Below, piece by piece: positions 1 through 9,166 of a DNA stretch of 64,000 nucleotides; the stretch's first letter is position 1, and each line of letters starts with the position of its first letter. This DNA is from Aquirhabdus parva (GTDB lineage: Bacteria > Pseudomonadota > Gammaproteobacteria > Pseudomonadales > Moraxellaceae): NCBI RefSeq assembly GCF_003351745.1, contig NZ_CP031222.1, positions 2,648,207 through 2,712,206 on the forward strand, in the 5' to 3' direction. Below the pieces are notes generated by a model, which was not told the origin of the DNA, searched no databases, and was given only the letters and a program-made list of their open reading frames with translations. The translations under genes and the position numbers were made by a program.

Positions 1-1154
1 ATCGTTTCATAACCGGTGATCGAGCTAATTTTGAATTGATCAAAATTCCAGGTCAGATGCAGATTGGTACCAGATGTTTGTAACTCTTGCTTGTTATGTG
101 CATCGGTTGATATTTCGGCAGGATCAAAACCATCAATGAGTTTATTAGTGCCGGGTTGAATAATGTTTGCACGGAACAATCGTGCAGAGCCGCTCATATC
201 CCGCGCATGCACATTCAATAACGCTGAAAAGTCATCGCTCGGTTTGTACAGCAACTGGATACGGCCCGCTTTCTCATCGTAGCCCTCAAGCTTGCCACCT
301 GTCACAGTGTCCTTGACCCAATCATCACGATGCTGAACCAAGCCAGATACCCGTACAGCCAAGACATCGTTCAAGGGAATATTGATGGCACCTTCTGCAT
401 TCGCCGTATTATAAGTCCCGTCGGAAAGACTATAGTAACCACTAACTTTATTGTCTAAAGTCGGTTTGACGGAATCAAACTTCACCACACCAGCGGGTGA
501 GTTACGACCAAACAAAGTGCCCTGTGGACCACGCAATACTTCTACAGCCGCCAAGTCAAACATTGGATAGCCTTTTAGTACCGCATTTTCCTGCACGATA
601 TCGTCATAAACGAGAGACACGGGTTGCGAGGCGTAGGTATTAAAGTCGGTATTGCCATATCCGCGGATATATAAACGCGGGAAGCTACGACCGTTTGAAG
701 ACTCAATGTTTAAGCTCGGTGTTTTTGCTGCGAGTACACGAATATCCTGCCCACCAGAATTGAGCACATTCAATTGTTCACCGCGGATCAAAGAGACCGA
801 AACAGGCACATTTTTAATATTTTCGGTACGACGCGATGCCGTAACCGTAACTGCTTCCAGTTTCGGTGCGGCTTCAGTTGCGGCCGTCGGTGTGGAATCT
901 GTTGCGGGTGCAGCGACTGCTGTATCAGCAACAGGCGCAGGCTGAGGTGCATCTTCTGCCCAAGTCATCCCGATTGGCAAGGTCATTCCCAAAAGCAAGC
1001 CACCAATTTTGCCCAGTGAACTGGCTTGACTCAAGTGTTTAGACGTCATTTCAAAACTGGCGCGGCTCAATGCTTGTGCTAGCACGTTTTTAACCAGCTT
1101 TAAGGAAGGCGAAGATGGTTCGCCATGCTGTTTGACACGCCTAGATTCACTCAT
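1..1154 (-). CDS. TonB-dependent outer membrane receptor, N-terminal part (cut by window edge)
   Basis: The frame runs off the left edge, so only the first 384 codons are visible. The start ATG at 1154 opens a long N-terminus (MSESRRVKQHGE) followed by a hydrophobic stretch and a likely signal peptidase site after GMTWA near residue 65. The mature part begins with an Ala/Pro/Thr-rich linker, then a plug domain with EAVTVTASRRTENIKNVPVS (TonB-box and plug start), YIRGYG, and EVLRGPQGTLFGRNSPAG, the classic plug signature of siderophore-type receptors, before the first barrel strands. The protein would use TonB energy to import a ligand, most likely a ferric siderophore given the Fur-like site just upstream. 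The substrate cannot be told from sequence alone, and a link to purine uptake is possible but unsupported. Confidence 0.9.
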   Translation of the reverse strand, partial: MSESRRVKQHGEPSSPSLKLVKNVLAQALSRASFEMTSKHLSQASSLGKIGGLLLGMTLPIGMTWAEDAPQPAPVADTAVAAPATDSTPTAATEAAPKLEAVTVTASRRTENIKNVPVSVSLIRGEQLNVLNSGGQDIRVLAAKTPSLNIESSNGRSFPRLYIRGYGNTDFNTYASQPVSLVYDDIVQENAVLKGYPMFDLAAVEVLRGPQGTLFGRNSPAGVVKFDSVKPTLDNKVSGYYSLSDGTYNTANAEGAINIPLNDVLAVRVSGLVQHRDDWVKDTVTGGKLEGYDEKAGRIQLLYKPSDDFSALLNVHARDMSGSARLFRANIIQPGTNKLIDGFDPAEISTDAHNKQELQTSGTNLHLTWNFDQFKISSITGYET

Positions 1155-1458
1155 AATAGTCCCCAATGGCATAATGAAAATGATTAAAAAATTTAAAGCA
1201 GGCTGCCCCCTGCTTGACCCCAGATAGGCGATTACAGACTGCAAAAGAAAAAACACATTCCAACAACATGGACCCGATACTAGCAACTAATTCTTGTGCC
1301 ACCCATGTTGCGGCGGTTATGTGGAGTATTGGTAAAATCGAATTTTTAAGCCCTGCATTCCGTCCTATACTCATCGTCATGTTGGCTTTGCAGCCTCCCA
1401 TTGATCGTAATGTGCAGATCGGTAGAGCCTGTCTGACCTTTCATTACCCTGATTAGGC
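1155..1458. other. intergenic region between divergent receptor and guanine deaminase genes
   Basis: About 300 bp separate the two divergent starts. Apart from the Fur-like site at its left end I see no convincing gene: short open frames on both strands here have no ribosome binding site and no family resemblance. It must hold promoters for both neighbours. Confidence 0.4.
1170..1188. promoter_or_regulatory. candidate Fur box upstream of the TonB receptor
   Basis: The 19-bp stretch reads CATAATGAAAATGATTAAA and matches the classical Fur consensus GATAATGATAATCATTATC at 14 of 19 positions (counted by hand). It lies 16 to 34 bp upstream of the receptor start, where a repressor would block transcription. 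Iron control of the receptor is an inference from this match. Confidence 0.5.
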
Positions 1459-2004
1459 ATGCTAAAAAACATGAATACAGAAATAGAAGCCGCTATAAAC
1501 ACATCAGCGCCGGTAGAAACACAATCCTTGTCTATTCGCGATCAGGATTTCTTACGCCAAGCCATTGCCCTATCACAGCAATCCCGCGAACAAGGCAAAC
1601 ATCCTTTCGCGGCTATCGTGGTCAATCCAGACGGAAAAATCGTTGCCCAAGCAGGTAATAACTCGCTCCCGCCGGAAGGCGATCCTACCCGTCATGCCGA
1701 AATTGTGGCCGTGGGTATGGCGGCTAAAATTCTTACCCCGCATGAGATGCAAGGGTGTACGCTCTATACCAACGCTGAGCCTTGTGCGATGTGTGCAGGC
1801 GGTATCTATTGGGGCGGGATTGGTCGCGTGGTTTATGGTATTTCAGAAGTTCACTTACTTGAGATCACAGGCAACCACCCTGAAAATCCGACACTCTCCT
1901 TGCCCTGTCGGCAAGTATTTGCCAGTGGTCAGCGTCCAACTACCGTGATTGGACCCTGCCTAATTGAAGAAGCTGCTGCCGTTCACGAAGGTTTTTGGAA
2001 ATAA
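1459..2004 (+). CDS. guanine deaminase / nucleoside deaminase, cytidine-deaminase fold
   Basis: The product of 181 residues is a zinc hydrolase of the cytidine/deoxycytidylate deaminase fold. The zinc and proton-shuttle motif HAE is at 79-81 and PCAMC at 108-112, followed by GIYWGGIGRVVYG. Length and motif spacing fit the small guanine deaminases (Bacillus GuaD, Nitrosomonas guanine deaminase), which turn guanine into xanthine. Placement 10 bp upstream of xanthine dehydrogenase supports this, since xanthine is the next substrate. Two ATG codons (1459 and 1471) are possible; neither has a strong ribosome binding site. A second, unrelated guanine deaminase lies at 18112-19428, so this one could instead prefer another aminated purine or triazine. 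Confidence 0.8.
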   Translation: MLKNMNTEIEAAINTSAPVETQSLSIRDQDFLRQAIALSQQSREQGKHPFAAIVVNPDGKIVAQAGNNSLPPEGDPTRHAEIVAVGMAAKILTPHEMQGCTLYTNAEPCAMCAGGIYWGGIGRVVYGISEVHLLEITGNHPENPTLSLPCRQVFASGQRPTTVIGPCLIEEAAAVHEGFWK

Positions 2005-2014
2005 CGAGGTCGAT

Positions 2015-3610
2015 ATGTCTTCACGCGCTATTCAATTTTACTTCCGCGGTGAAGTCCAGCAGGTGGAGGCGATTTCCCCCACCCGTACCGTCTTGCAATA
2101 CTTACGCGAAGATTGCCACCATACCGGTACCAAAGAAGGCTGCGCCGAAGGAGACTGTGGCGCGTGTACGGTTGTGGTCGGAGAACTGGCTTCATTAGAC
2201 GGTAAAGAATGCTTGCAACTACGTACGGTCAATTCATGTATTCAATTCCTCCCGACGTTAGATGGCAAAGCCTTATTTACGGTTGAAGATCTGGCGCAGA
2301 TTCAAGCACTGCAAACCCTTAAAGACACTCATTCGCCTGCGATTAATGCGCATTCAGCCCATGCTGCAAGCAAAACACTGCACCCGATTCAGCAAGCGAT
2401 GGTAGATCACCACGCCTCACAATGCGGTTTTTGCACGCCGGGCTTTGTGATGTCGCTGTGGGCAATGTACGAAAACCAAACCCATGCCCCTACTCGCACG
2501 GAAGCCACTGAACACATCTCGGGTAATCTGTGCCGCTGCACAGGCTACCGTCCCATCCTAGATGCCGCCATTGCAGCTTATGACTTGCCACGGGTCACCC
2601 TTGAACGCGAACCGATCATCAGTACGCTGAAAGCCCTAGAAGCACTCCCCGCACTGAGCTATCACATCGCAGGTCAACGGTTCTTTGCACCAAGGACTCG
2701 GGCAGAACTGGCAGTATTACGCATTGAATATCCACAAGCGCGTTTGCTTGCGGGAAGCACTGATGTCGGTCTCTGGATTACCAAACAAGGTCGTCAGTTG
2801 AGTGATGTGATTTATTTAGGTCATGTTACGGATCTTAAAAAAATTGATCATCAAGATGCTTACATTGAGATTGGTGCGATGGTATCGCTAACCGATGCCT
2901 TCGCCACGCTCACTCGTCTAGATACAGGCTGGACAGAATTGGCACGGCGCTTTGCCTCAGAACCGATCAAAAATGCGGGGACCTTGGGTGGCAATGTCGC
3001 CAATGGATCACCGATTGGCGACTCCATGCCCGCGCTGATTACACAGTCTGCGGAGATTGTGCTGCAGCACGGTGCATCCACTCGCCGCCTGCCCCTTGAA
3101 GATTTTTATCTCGATTACCAAAAAACGGCGCTGATGAATGGAGAGTTTGTTGCGGCGATTCGTGTGCCCATCTCTAAAACAATCGCGGGGATGTCTGCAT
3201 ACTTTCATACCTACAAAATCGCCAAGCGCAATGAGCAGGATATTTCTGCGGTATGTGGCGCATTTGCGGTAGTACTCAATTCAGCAGGAATCGTACAAAG
3301 CGCACGAATTGCCTATGGGGGTATGGCCGCCATTCCCAAACGCGCGGCATCTTGCGAGGCCGCACTGGTTGGGCAGCCATGGTCAAAGGCTCTCATTGAA
3401 TCCGCAAAAAAAGCATTACAGCTAGACTTTGCACCGCTTAGCGACGGTCGCGCCAGTGCTGAGTATCGTCAGGTTATCGCGGCAAATCTCTTGACCCGCT
3501 TCTGGTTTGAGACCCTTCCAGCAGACGCTGCCACTCATGGCGCTCATGGACAGGCACCACACGTCAAGCGCTTAAGTGATCTGATCCCGACTCAAGCGGT
3601 GGAGGGCTAA
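2015..3610 (+). CDS. xdhA: xanthine dehydrogenase small subunit (FeS/FAD)
   Basis: XdhA passes electrons from the molybdenum subunit through two [2Fe-2S] centres to FAD and NAD+ during oxidation of hypoxanthine to xanthine and urate. Residues 1-80 form the plant ferredoxin-like domain (GCAEGDCGAC, Cys43/48/51, with Cys75). The second FeS domain carries CGFC at 137-140 and CRC at 173-175, and the FAD domain starts near 225 (LLAGSTD; AGTLGGNVANGSPIGD). The frame is open further upstream, but ATG 2015 is chosen because GAGG lies five bases before it and the protein then starts like its family. At 531 residues it is slightly longer than typical XdhA. xdhB begins three bases after its stop. Confidence 0.95.
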   Translation: MSSRAIQFYFRGEVQQVEAISPTRTVLQYLREDCHHTGTKEGCAEGDCGACTVVVGELASLDGKECLQLRTVNSCIQFLPTLDGKALFTVEDLAQIQALQTLKDTHSPAINAHSAHAASKTLHPIQQAMVDHHASQCGFCTPGFVMSLWAMYENQTHAPTRTEATEHISGNLCRCTGYRPILDAAIAAYDLPRVTLEREPIISTLKALEALPALSYHIAGQRFFAPRTRAELAVLRIEYPQARLLAGSTDVGLWITKQGRQLSDVIYLGHVTDLKKIDHQDAYIEIGAMVSLTDAFATLTRLDTGWTELARRFASEPIKNAGTLGGNVANGSPIGDSMPALITQSAEIVLQHGASTRRLPLEDFYLDYQKTALMNGEFVAAIRVPISKTIAGMSAYFHTYKIAKRNEQDISAVCGAFAVVLNSAGIVQSARIAYGGMAAIPKRAASCEAALVGQPWSKALIESAKKALQLDFAPLSDGRASAEYRQVIAANLLTRFWFETLPADAATHGAHGQAPHVKRLSDLIPTQAVEG

Positions 3611-3613
3611 GTC

Positions 3614-6064
3614 ATGAATCAAGCGACGAATCTATCTGAAGTCATTCACATCAATAAAGACCCCGCGCTCAAGAACGCTGGGCCTATCGGCAAATCGATC
3701 CCGCATGAAAGTGCGCATCTGCATGTCAGCGGTCAAGCAACCTATATCGATGACCTACCCGAATGGGAAGGCACCTTGCATGCCGCGCTCGGTCTATCCA
3801 CCTGCGCGCATGGGCGGATTAAGAAACTCGACTTAAGTGCGGTATATACGGCGGCTGGCGTGCGCTGCGTCTATTTGGCTAAAGATATCCCTCATCATAA
3901 TAACTGCGGCCCCATCGTCGCCGATGAACCGATCATCGCTGATGATGTCATTCAATTTTATGGACAAGTCATTTTTGTGGTTGCGGCGGATACCTATCAA
4001 CAGGCACGTGCCGCAGTGCGTCTGGCTAAAGTCGAATATGAAGCTTTTGAACCCATCCTAACCATTGACGATGCCATCAAGGCAGAGTCTTGGGTTTTAC
4101 CTCCAGTCGATCTCAAGCGTGGTGAAACGGCAGAAAGTCTGAAGAACGCCCCCCATCGTCTGCAAGGATCGAGCGCTGTCGGTGGACAAGAGCACTTTTA
4201 TCTGGAAGGACAAATCTCTTACGCCTACCCCAAAGAAGATCACACCATTCACGTTCACTGCTCAACCCAGCACCCCACTGAAATGCAGCATCTCATCTGC
4301 CATGCACTGGGTTATCGTGCCCATCAAGTCAGTGTGGAAGCTCGGCGTATGGGCGGCGGTTTTGGCGGCAAAGAATCGCAATCAGCGCAGTGGGCCTGCA
4401 TCGCATCGCTACTCGCCGTCAAAACGGGGAAGCCGGTCAAACTGCGCCTTGATCGAGATGATGACATGGTCGCAACGGGCAAACGTCATGGTTTTGATTT
4501 TGAATGGGATGTCGGCTTTGATGATGAAGGACGCATCCTAGGACTACAAATTCAAATCGCCTCCAACTGTGGTTTCTCAGTGGATCTATCGGGTCCTGTG
4601 AATGACCGTGCAATCTGTCATATCGACAATGCCTACTATCTGGATGCGGTTGCAATCCGTAGTCTACGCTGTAAGACCCACACGGTCTCCAATACGGCCT
4701 TTCGCGGATTCGGCGGCCCTCAAGGCATGTTCCCGATCGAATACATCATCGACGATATTGCCTACTATCTAGGCCATGATCCTTTAGCTGTCCGTCTAAT
4801 CAACTTCTATGATGATGTCACGCAGATCGCAGCCCACCCTGAAACTGCACGGAATACCACCCACTATGGCACGACCATTACGGATAACGTCATCCCAAGT
4901 CTCGTCAAAGAGTTGGCGCAAAGCTGTGATTACACTGCCCGGCGGGCAGAAATTGACGCATTCAATGCACAAAGCCCTATTATCAAGAAAGGTTTTGCAC
5001 TGACACCGGTAAAGTTTGGGATTTCATTTAACGCGACGCTATACAACCAAGCGGGTGCCTTAGTCCATGTCTACAGTGACGGTACTGTACTGCTCACCCA
5101 TGGCGGCACAGAAATGGGACAAGGTTTATATAGCAAGATTCGCCAGATTGTCGCCCATGAGTTTGCCATTCCCTTAGCCGATGTCCGTTTCTCGGCAACC
5201 GATACCAGCCGAGTACCCAACACCTCTGCAACGGCTGCCTCAAGCGGTACCGACTTAAATGGTAAAGCCGCACAAGCCGCTTGCATCACGATTCGCACCC
5301 GTCTCGCGATCTTTGCAGCAGAGCTTGCCCATACAACACTGGATCATGTTGTGTTCAGTGAGGGTCACGTCTATGCTGGAACTGACGACGCGATTGATGG
5401 TAAAGGATTGCAAAAATGGACCTTTGGCGAATTGGTGCTGCGCGCCTATCAAGCACGGATTCAGCTCTGGGACAGTGGTTTCTATAAGACCCCCGATATC
5501 CACTGGAATCCCGCCATTCGTTTTGGAAGACCTTTTTACTACTTCGCGTATGGCGCTGCCGCAACCGAAGTCGCTATTGATACCCTAACCGGTGAAACAC
5601 AGATCCTACGTGTGGATGTACTGCATGACGTGGGGCAATCAATTAACCCCGCTATTGATATTGGTCAGATTGAAGGTGGCTTTATTCAAGGCATGGGCTG
5701 GCTGACCAGCGAAGAGCTGTATTGGGTCAAAAGCGGTGCCAAGACCGGGCATTTATTTACCCATGCGCCATCGACCTATAAGATTCCCACCGCTGCCGAT
5801 TGTCCTTCGATTTTTAATGTCAAACTCTTCAACAATCAGAATGTTGAAAACACTATACATCGCTCTAAAGCAGTCGGTGAACCGCCATTTATGCTGGCAC
5901 TGTCCGTCTTTTCTGCACTACGCGATGCGGTGAGCGCTGCGGTGGAAGCCGAAACAGGCATCAGAACCAAACTCAAGCCTAAGCTTGAAGCACCGGCTAC
6001 ACCTGAATCGATATTGCGGGCAATTCACCTTGGAATCAGCCAGCCCTTCGGACCACGGCCATGA
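3614..6064 (+). CDS. xdhB: xanthine dehydrogenase molybdopterin-binding subunit
   Basis: This 816-residue subunit binds the molybdenum cofactor and hydroxylates hypoxanthine and xanthine. Family motifs are intact: GGGFGGKESQ, RGFGGPQGM, GGTEMGQGLY, QIEGGFIQGMGW, and GEPPFML near the C-terminus, where Glu756 corresponds to the catalytic glutamate. Length is normal for the bacterial two-subunit form (about 780-820). The start has GGAGG at 3602-3606, about seven bases upstream. The stop overlaps the xdhC start (ATGA at 6061), which points to translational coupling. The cofactor must be made elsewhere; moaA at 33.8 kb supplies one step. Confidence 0.96.
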   Translation: MNQATNLSEVIHINKDPALKNAGPIGKSIPHESAHLHVSGQATYIDDLPEWEGTLHAALGLSTCAHGRIKKLDLSAVYTAAGVRCVYLAKDIPHHNNCGPIVADEPIIADDVIQFYGQVIFVVAADTYQQARAAVRLAKVEYEAFEPILTIDDAIKAESWVLPPVDLKRGETAESLKNAPHRLQGSSAVGGQEHFYLEGQISYAYPKEDHTIHVHCSTQHPTEMQHLICHALGYRAHQVSVEARRMGGGFGGKESQSAQWACIASLLAVKTGKPVKLRLDRDDDMVATGKRHGFDFEWDVGFDDEGRILGLQIQIASNCGFSVDLSGPVNDRAICHIDNAYYLDAVAIRSLRCKTHTVSNTAFRGFGGPQGMFPIEYIIDDIAYYLGHDPLAVRLINFYDDVTQIAAHPETARNTTHYGTTITDNVIPSLVKELAQSCDYTARRAEIDAFNAQSPIIKKGFALTPVKFGISFNATLYNQAGALVHVYSDGTVLLTHGGTEMGQGLYSKIRQIVAHEFAIPLADVRFSATDTSRVPNTSATAASSGTDLNGKAAQAACITIRTRLAIFAAELAHTTLDHVVFSEGHVYAGTDDAIDGKGLQKWTFGELVLRAYQARIQLWDSGFYKTPDIHWNPAIRFGRPFYYFAYGAAATEVAIDTLTGETQILRVDVLHDVGQSINPAIDIGQIEGGFIQGMGWLTSEELYWVKSGAKTGHLFTHAPSTYKIPTAADCPSIFNVKLFNNQNVENTIHRSKAVGEPPFMLALSVFSALRDAVSAAVEAETGIRTKLKPKLEAPATPESILRAIHLGISQPFGPRP

Positions 6065-7116
6065 AAGCATGGCTCAATACCTTGCCGACATGGCTGCTAT
6101 CTCGGGATTGTGTTCTGGTCACCGTTGCTCGGGTCGAAGGCTCTACCCCGCGTGAAGCGGGTGCATCCATGTTGATCGGTGTTGATGAGACGGGTCAAAC
6201 GCTCCAAGTCGATACGATTGGTGGCGGTCATCTGGAATGGCAAGCGACCGACATCGCTCAAAAGATGCTGGCAGGCTCAGAGCCTATACATCCGATTCAC
6301 TTTGAACGCTTTAATCTCAGTGCCCGCTTAGGACAATGCTGTGGCGGCGTTGTATGGCTCATTTTTGAAAAGATCGCACCGGATCATTCGCAAAGTTGGC
6401 AAGCATTTATCAAGGCGTTAGAACAAGGCGCATGCCTACTCCGCACGCTTCGCCATGATCAAAGTCACTCGACGTGGACGACCCAATCAACGGGTAAAAA
6501 TCGTGTCCAGCTCGACCATAGCACCGCAAAAAAATCGACGGTGGGAAAAAGTCAGACACCCGAAACTTTATGGCAATTTGAACAAGAAATTCTGGGTAGC
6601 CCATTTACGGTTTACCTGTTTGGTGCAGGACATGTTGGTCGTGCTGTGGTCGAAGCGCTACGTCCGCTTGATGCGAAAATTCGCTGGATCGACTCCCGCG
6701 ATCATGGCTTTCCTGAGCATCAAGAAGCACATATTGATTATGTCAGTAGCGACGAGCCTGAAGATGAAATTGCACGAGCTCCAGCCAATAGCTACTTCCT
6801 GATCATGACGCACAACCATGCGCTTGATTTTAGATTGTGCTTAGCGTTATTCAAACGTAACGACTTTGCCTACTTTGGCTTGATTGGTTCGGAGAGCAAA
6901 CGGGCTGTCTTTGAGCATCGCCTGCATGCACGCGGGGTTGACACCCTCCGTTTTCAAGAAATGACCTGCCCGATTGGCATTCAAGGCATCTACAGTAAAG
7001 AACCGGCTTTGATTGCAGTGTCAGTGGTTGCTCAAATGCTACAAGTCCACACTACCCGCCTCCAGACCGAACGGATCTATGGTGGCAAGACTTATCAGTC
7101 ATCAAACTTGAGCTAG
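6061..7116 (+). CDS. xdhC: xanthine dehydrogenase accessory protein XdhC
   Basis: XdhC binds the molybdenum cofactor, helps its sulfuration and loads it into XdhB; it is not part of the mature enzyme. The N-terminal XdhC/CoxI domain shows VTVARVEGSTPREAGASM and IGGGHLEW, with RLGQCCGGVVWL around residue 90. The C-terminal Rossmann domain starts with YLFGAGHVGRAVVEAL near 185 and continues with MTHNHALDFRLC. Between them, residues about 125-165 are a polar, Ser/Thr/Lys-rich stretch that looks like a variable linker. It overlaps xdhB by four bases and closes the guaD-xdhABC transcription unit. Confidence 0.94.
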   Translation: MKAWLNTLPTWLLSRDCVLVTVARVEGSTPREAGASMLIGVDETGQTLQVDTIGGGHLEWQATDIAQKMLAGSEPIHPIHFERFNLSARLGQCCGGVVWLIFEKIAPDHSQSWQAFIKALEQGACLLRTLRHDQSHSTWTTQSTGKNRVQLDHSTAKKSTVGKSQTPETLWQFEQEILGSPFTVYLFGAGHVGRAVVEALRPLDAKIRWIDSRDHGFPEHQEAHIDYVSSDEPEDEIARAPANSYFLIMTHNHALDFRLCLALFKRNDFAYFGLIGSESKRAVFEHRLHARGVDTLRFQEMTCPIGIQGIYSKEPALIAVSVVAQMLQVHTTRLQTERIYGGKTYQSSNLS

Positions 7117-7141
7117 CGAAATCGACCTAGGACACCACACA

Positions 7142-7738
7142 CTATGGCTTGCGCGTCAAATGGGTGATGATTTCGGCATGCTGCGGAAAAGCAGCAAGCA
7201 GTGCGCTACGCGATCCAATTTCAAAATCTTCAAAATCAAATCCCGGACTCACGGTGCAACCGACTAGCGAATACTCACTGCCTACCGCCGGTTCAGCCGC
7301 AAACCAGCTGCCACGCGGTGCCAGCGCTTGGAAGACCTGCCCCTGATGCGGATCATTTCCCAGCAGATGAATGATCAGTTGACCATCAGGCATCAACACA
7401 TACAGTTTCAGCGGTCCCCCAGCATAAAAGTGCCATAACTCATCGGATTGCAAACGATGAAAGGTACTGTAATCACCTTTGTTTAATAGAAACTCAATTG
7501 CGGTGCTTGTCGAGCGTGGGCCTTTGTAGCGTGCGGGGAGCATCGCTTGTGTGTATTGCTCCTCAGACTTATACGTCTGCTTGTAGTAGCCCCCTTCAGG
7601 ATGAGGCTCCAGCGAAAGTAATTTGACGAAATCTGACGACTGATCATGTGGTGACATGGCACACCCTGAAAGCAGCAAATAGGCAGGAATGGATATCGTC
7701 CAGAAACAATGACGCATCGCATGACGTAGATATTTCAT
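7142..7738 (-). CDS. DUF985 cupin-fold protein with lipoprotein signal
   Basis: The 198-residue product has two parts. Residues 1-26 form a lipoprotein signal peptide with lipobox LLSG-Cys26, so the mature protein should be anchored to a membrane. The rest matches the DUF985 (Cupin_5) family: PHPEGGYYKQTYKS, STAIEFLL, FHRLQSDELWHFYAGGPL, LAPRGSWFAAEP and LVGCTVSPGFDFEDFEIG. The His/Glu-rich beta-barrel pattern suggests metal binding or sugar-phosphate-like chemistry, but no reaction is firmly established. Most DUF985 proteins I know of are cytoplasmic, so export is odd. The start at 7738 has AAAGGA some 12 bases upstream. It lies downstream of the porin on the same strand with a 200-bp gap. 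Confidence 0.8.
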   Translation of the reverse strand: MKYLRHAMRHCFWTISIPAYLLLSGCAMSPHDQSSDFVKLLSLEPHPEGGYYKQTYKSEEQYTQAMLPARYKGPRSTSTAIEFLLNKGDYSTFHRLQSDELWHFYAGGPLKLYVLMPDGQLIIHLLGNDPHQGQVFQALAPRGSWFAAEPAVGSEYSLVGCTVSPGFDFEDFEIGSRSALLAAFPQHAEIITHLTRKP

Positions 7739-7946
7739 TGCTCAGATCCGTCCTTTATCAAGGCTTAAGCTAACTTCGCTAGACAAGTAAGCTGGTCTCT
7801 TTAAACTAACGGATATGACTCATTGAACATAGCTTAATCTGGATATAACGTCTATCTGATTAACAGCATATAAGCGTTGAAATCGGAATGAACTAAATCA
7901 AACGATGTGAGGCAATTTTTTTAGAGTGACTCGTCCCCTATAGACT

Positions 7947-9053
7947 TTAGAATCGGTAGCGCACGCCTACGGCCGTAGACATCTGATTCTGATTGGGATA
8001 TCCACCACCGACAAAATCAGCATGAGTATTTACAAAAGACTCCGTCGCGCCGCCTTGATTATGTAAGTACGCCAAATTGGCCGTGAGACTGAGCGGCTTG
8101 GAGATCTTATATTCACCCGACAAACGATACATGAGTGTCTGGTTAGACAACGTCGTATTGTCACGATAAATCACATTGGCGGATCCCGTAAACGCTGAAG
8201 TAAACGGATAGTCCACTCCGACTTCTACAGCATACGCTTTGCGTGCCGACATGGCACCGATGGACTGTAACTTGGCTGGACCTGAAATATCGGCATATGT
8301 CAGTCCCAGTCTGCCGTTAATCCAACCCCAGTTATAACTGCTGCCCAAAGTGGTGAGCAAATATCGATTGCCCGTATAATTTTCATCCACCCCAGTGTCT
8401 TCCTCATGGTTATGGGTTAAGCCCACCATGAGTGGACCTGACGTATATTTGACACCCAAACTATACATGGAGCCCGCTTGCTCGAGTTTACGGTAATCAT
8501 TCAGCCCATACATGGCACCGACTTGCAGACCTGAGATTTCAGGTGAGGTGTATTTCACGGTATTACGATACAGCTCGCTGATCGCATCAAACTCGGAGAA
8601 TTTGAAAATTGCCCCAGTGTTATAGCCCCCCTTAAACACAGTGCCAAAGAACCAGTCGTCATTAAAATCCCACTGTTTACCCAGCGTAAAAGTCCCCCAT
8701 GGACTTTCAAGCCCGGCATAGGCATTGCGTGAGAAGAGCTCATGGTTAGTTGGAATTTGTAGTCTGGAAGGGCTAAAACTTGCCTGAAGATTCACGATCG
8801 CCTTGAACCCAGAGCCAAAATCATAACTGCCGCCTAGACCGAGACCCGATGCACTTAAAATCCCATCGGTCGTATCGGTCTTGATTTGATGTCCATCTCC
8901 GGTATGCGTCACCGCTACTAGACCCGTATCAATCAAACCAAATGCCTTCAATGTGGCATTGCCGCTGGTCACAGTTAAATCCGCACTTGCATTACTACTC
9001 CCTAATACCGCAGTGCATGTCAGCGCTGCTAAGGGGATATTCATAAACTTCAT
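7947..9053 (-). CDS. general porin (trimeric, Neisseria/Burkholderia type)
   Basis: A 368-residue outer membrane porin. Residues 1-24 are a signal peptide ending SNASA; the mature protein begins DLTVTSGNATLKAFGLIDTG, as in gram-negative porins of the Porin_4 family. Repeated aromatic beta-strand segments follow (GLGLGGSYDFGSGFKAIVNL, TLGKQWDFNDDWFF, GLQVGAMYGLNDYRKL) and the chain ends YRF, the C-terminal phenylalanine needed for assembly by the Bam machine. It would let small solutes cross the outer membrane. Its position between xdhABC and adenine deaminase suggests a possible role in uptake of purines or related compounds, but that is inference. Confidence 0.88.
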   Translation of the reverse strand: MKFMNIPLAALTCTAVLGSSNASADLTVTSGNATLKAFGLIDTGLVAVTHTGDGHQIKTDTTDGILSASGLGLGGSYDFGSGFKAIVNLQASFSPSRLQIPTNHELFSRNAYAGLESPWGTFTLGKQWDFNDDWFFGTVFKGGYNTGAIFKFSEFDAISELYRNTVKYTSPEISGLQVGAMYGLNDYRKLEQAGSMYSLGVKYTSGPLMVGLTHNHEEDTGVDENYTGNRYLLTTLGSSYNWGWINGRLGLTYADISGPAKLQSIGAMSARKAYAVEVGVDYPFTSAFTGSANVIYRDNTTLSNQTLMYRLSGEYKISKPLSLTANLAYLHNQGGATESFVNTHADFVGGGYPNQNQMSTAVGVRYRF

Positions 9054-9166
9054 CGGTACAGCCTAAGTATCATTCTAATCAGTTCTTATTTTAGCTTATT
9101 CCAACCAAGCATATAGTTATCAATTAAATATAATTACCTTTTGGTCAAAATTAACACTGCATATAT

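Noticed and set aside
1214-1456. Open frames on both strands between the receptor and guanine deaminase genes
   Set aside because: No ribosome binding site, no family resemblance and odd composition; they overlap on opposite strands in a promoter region.
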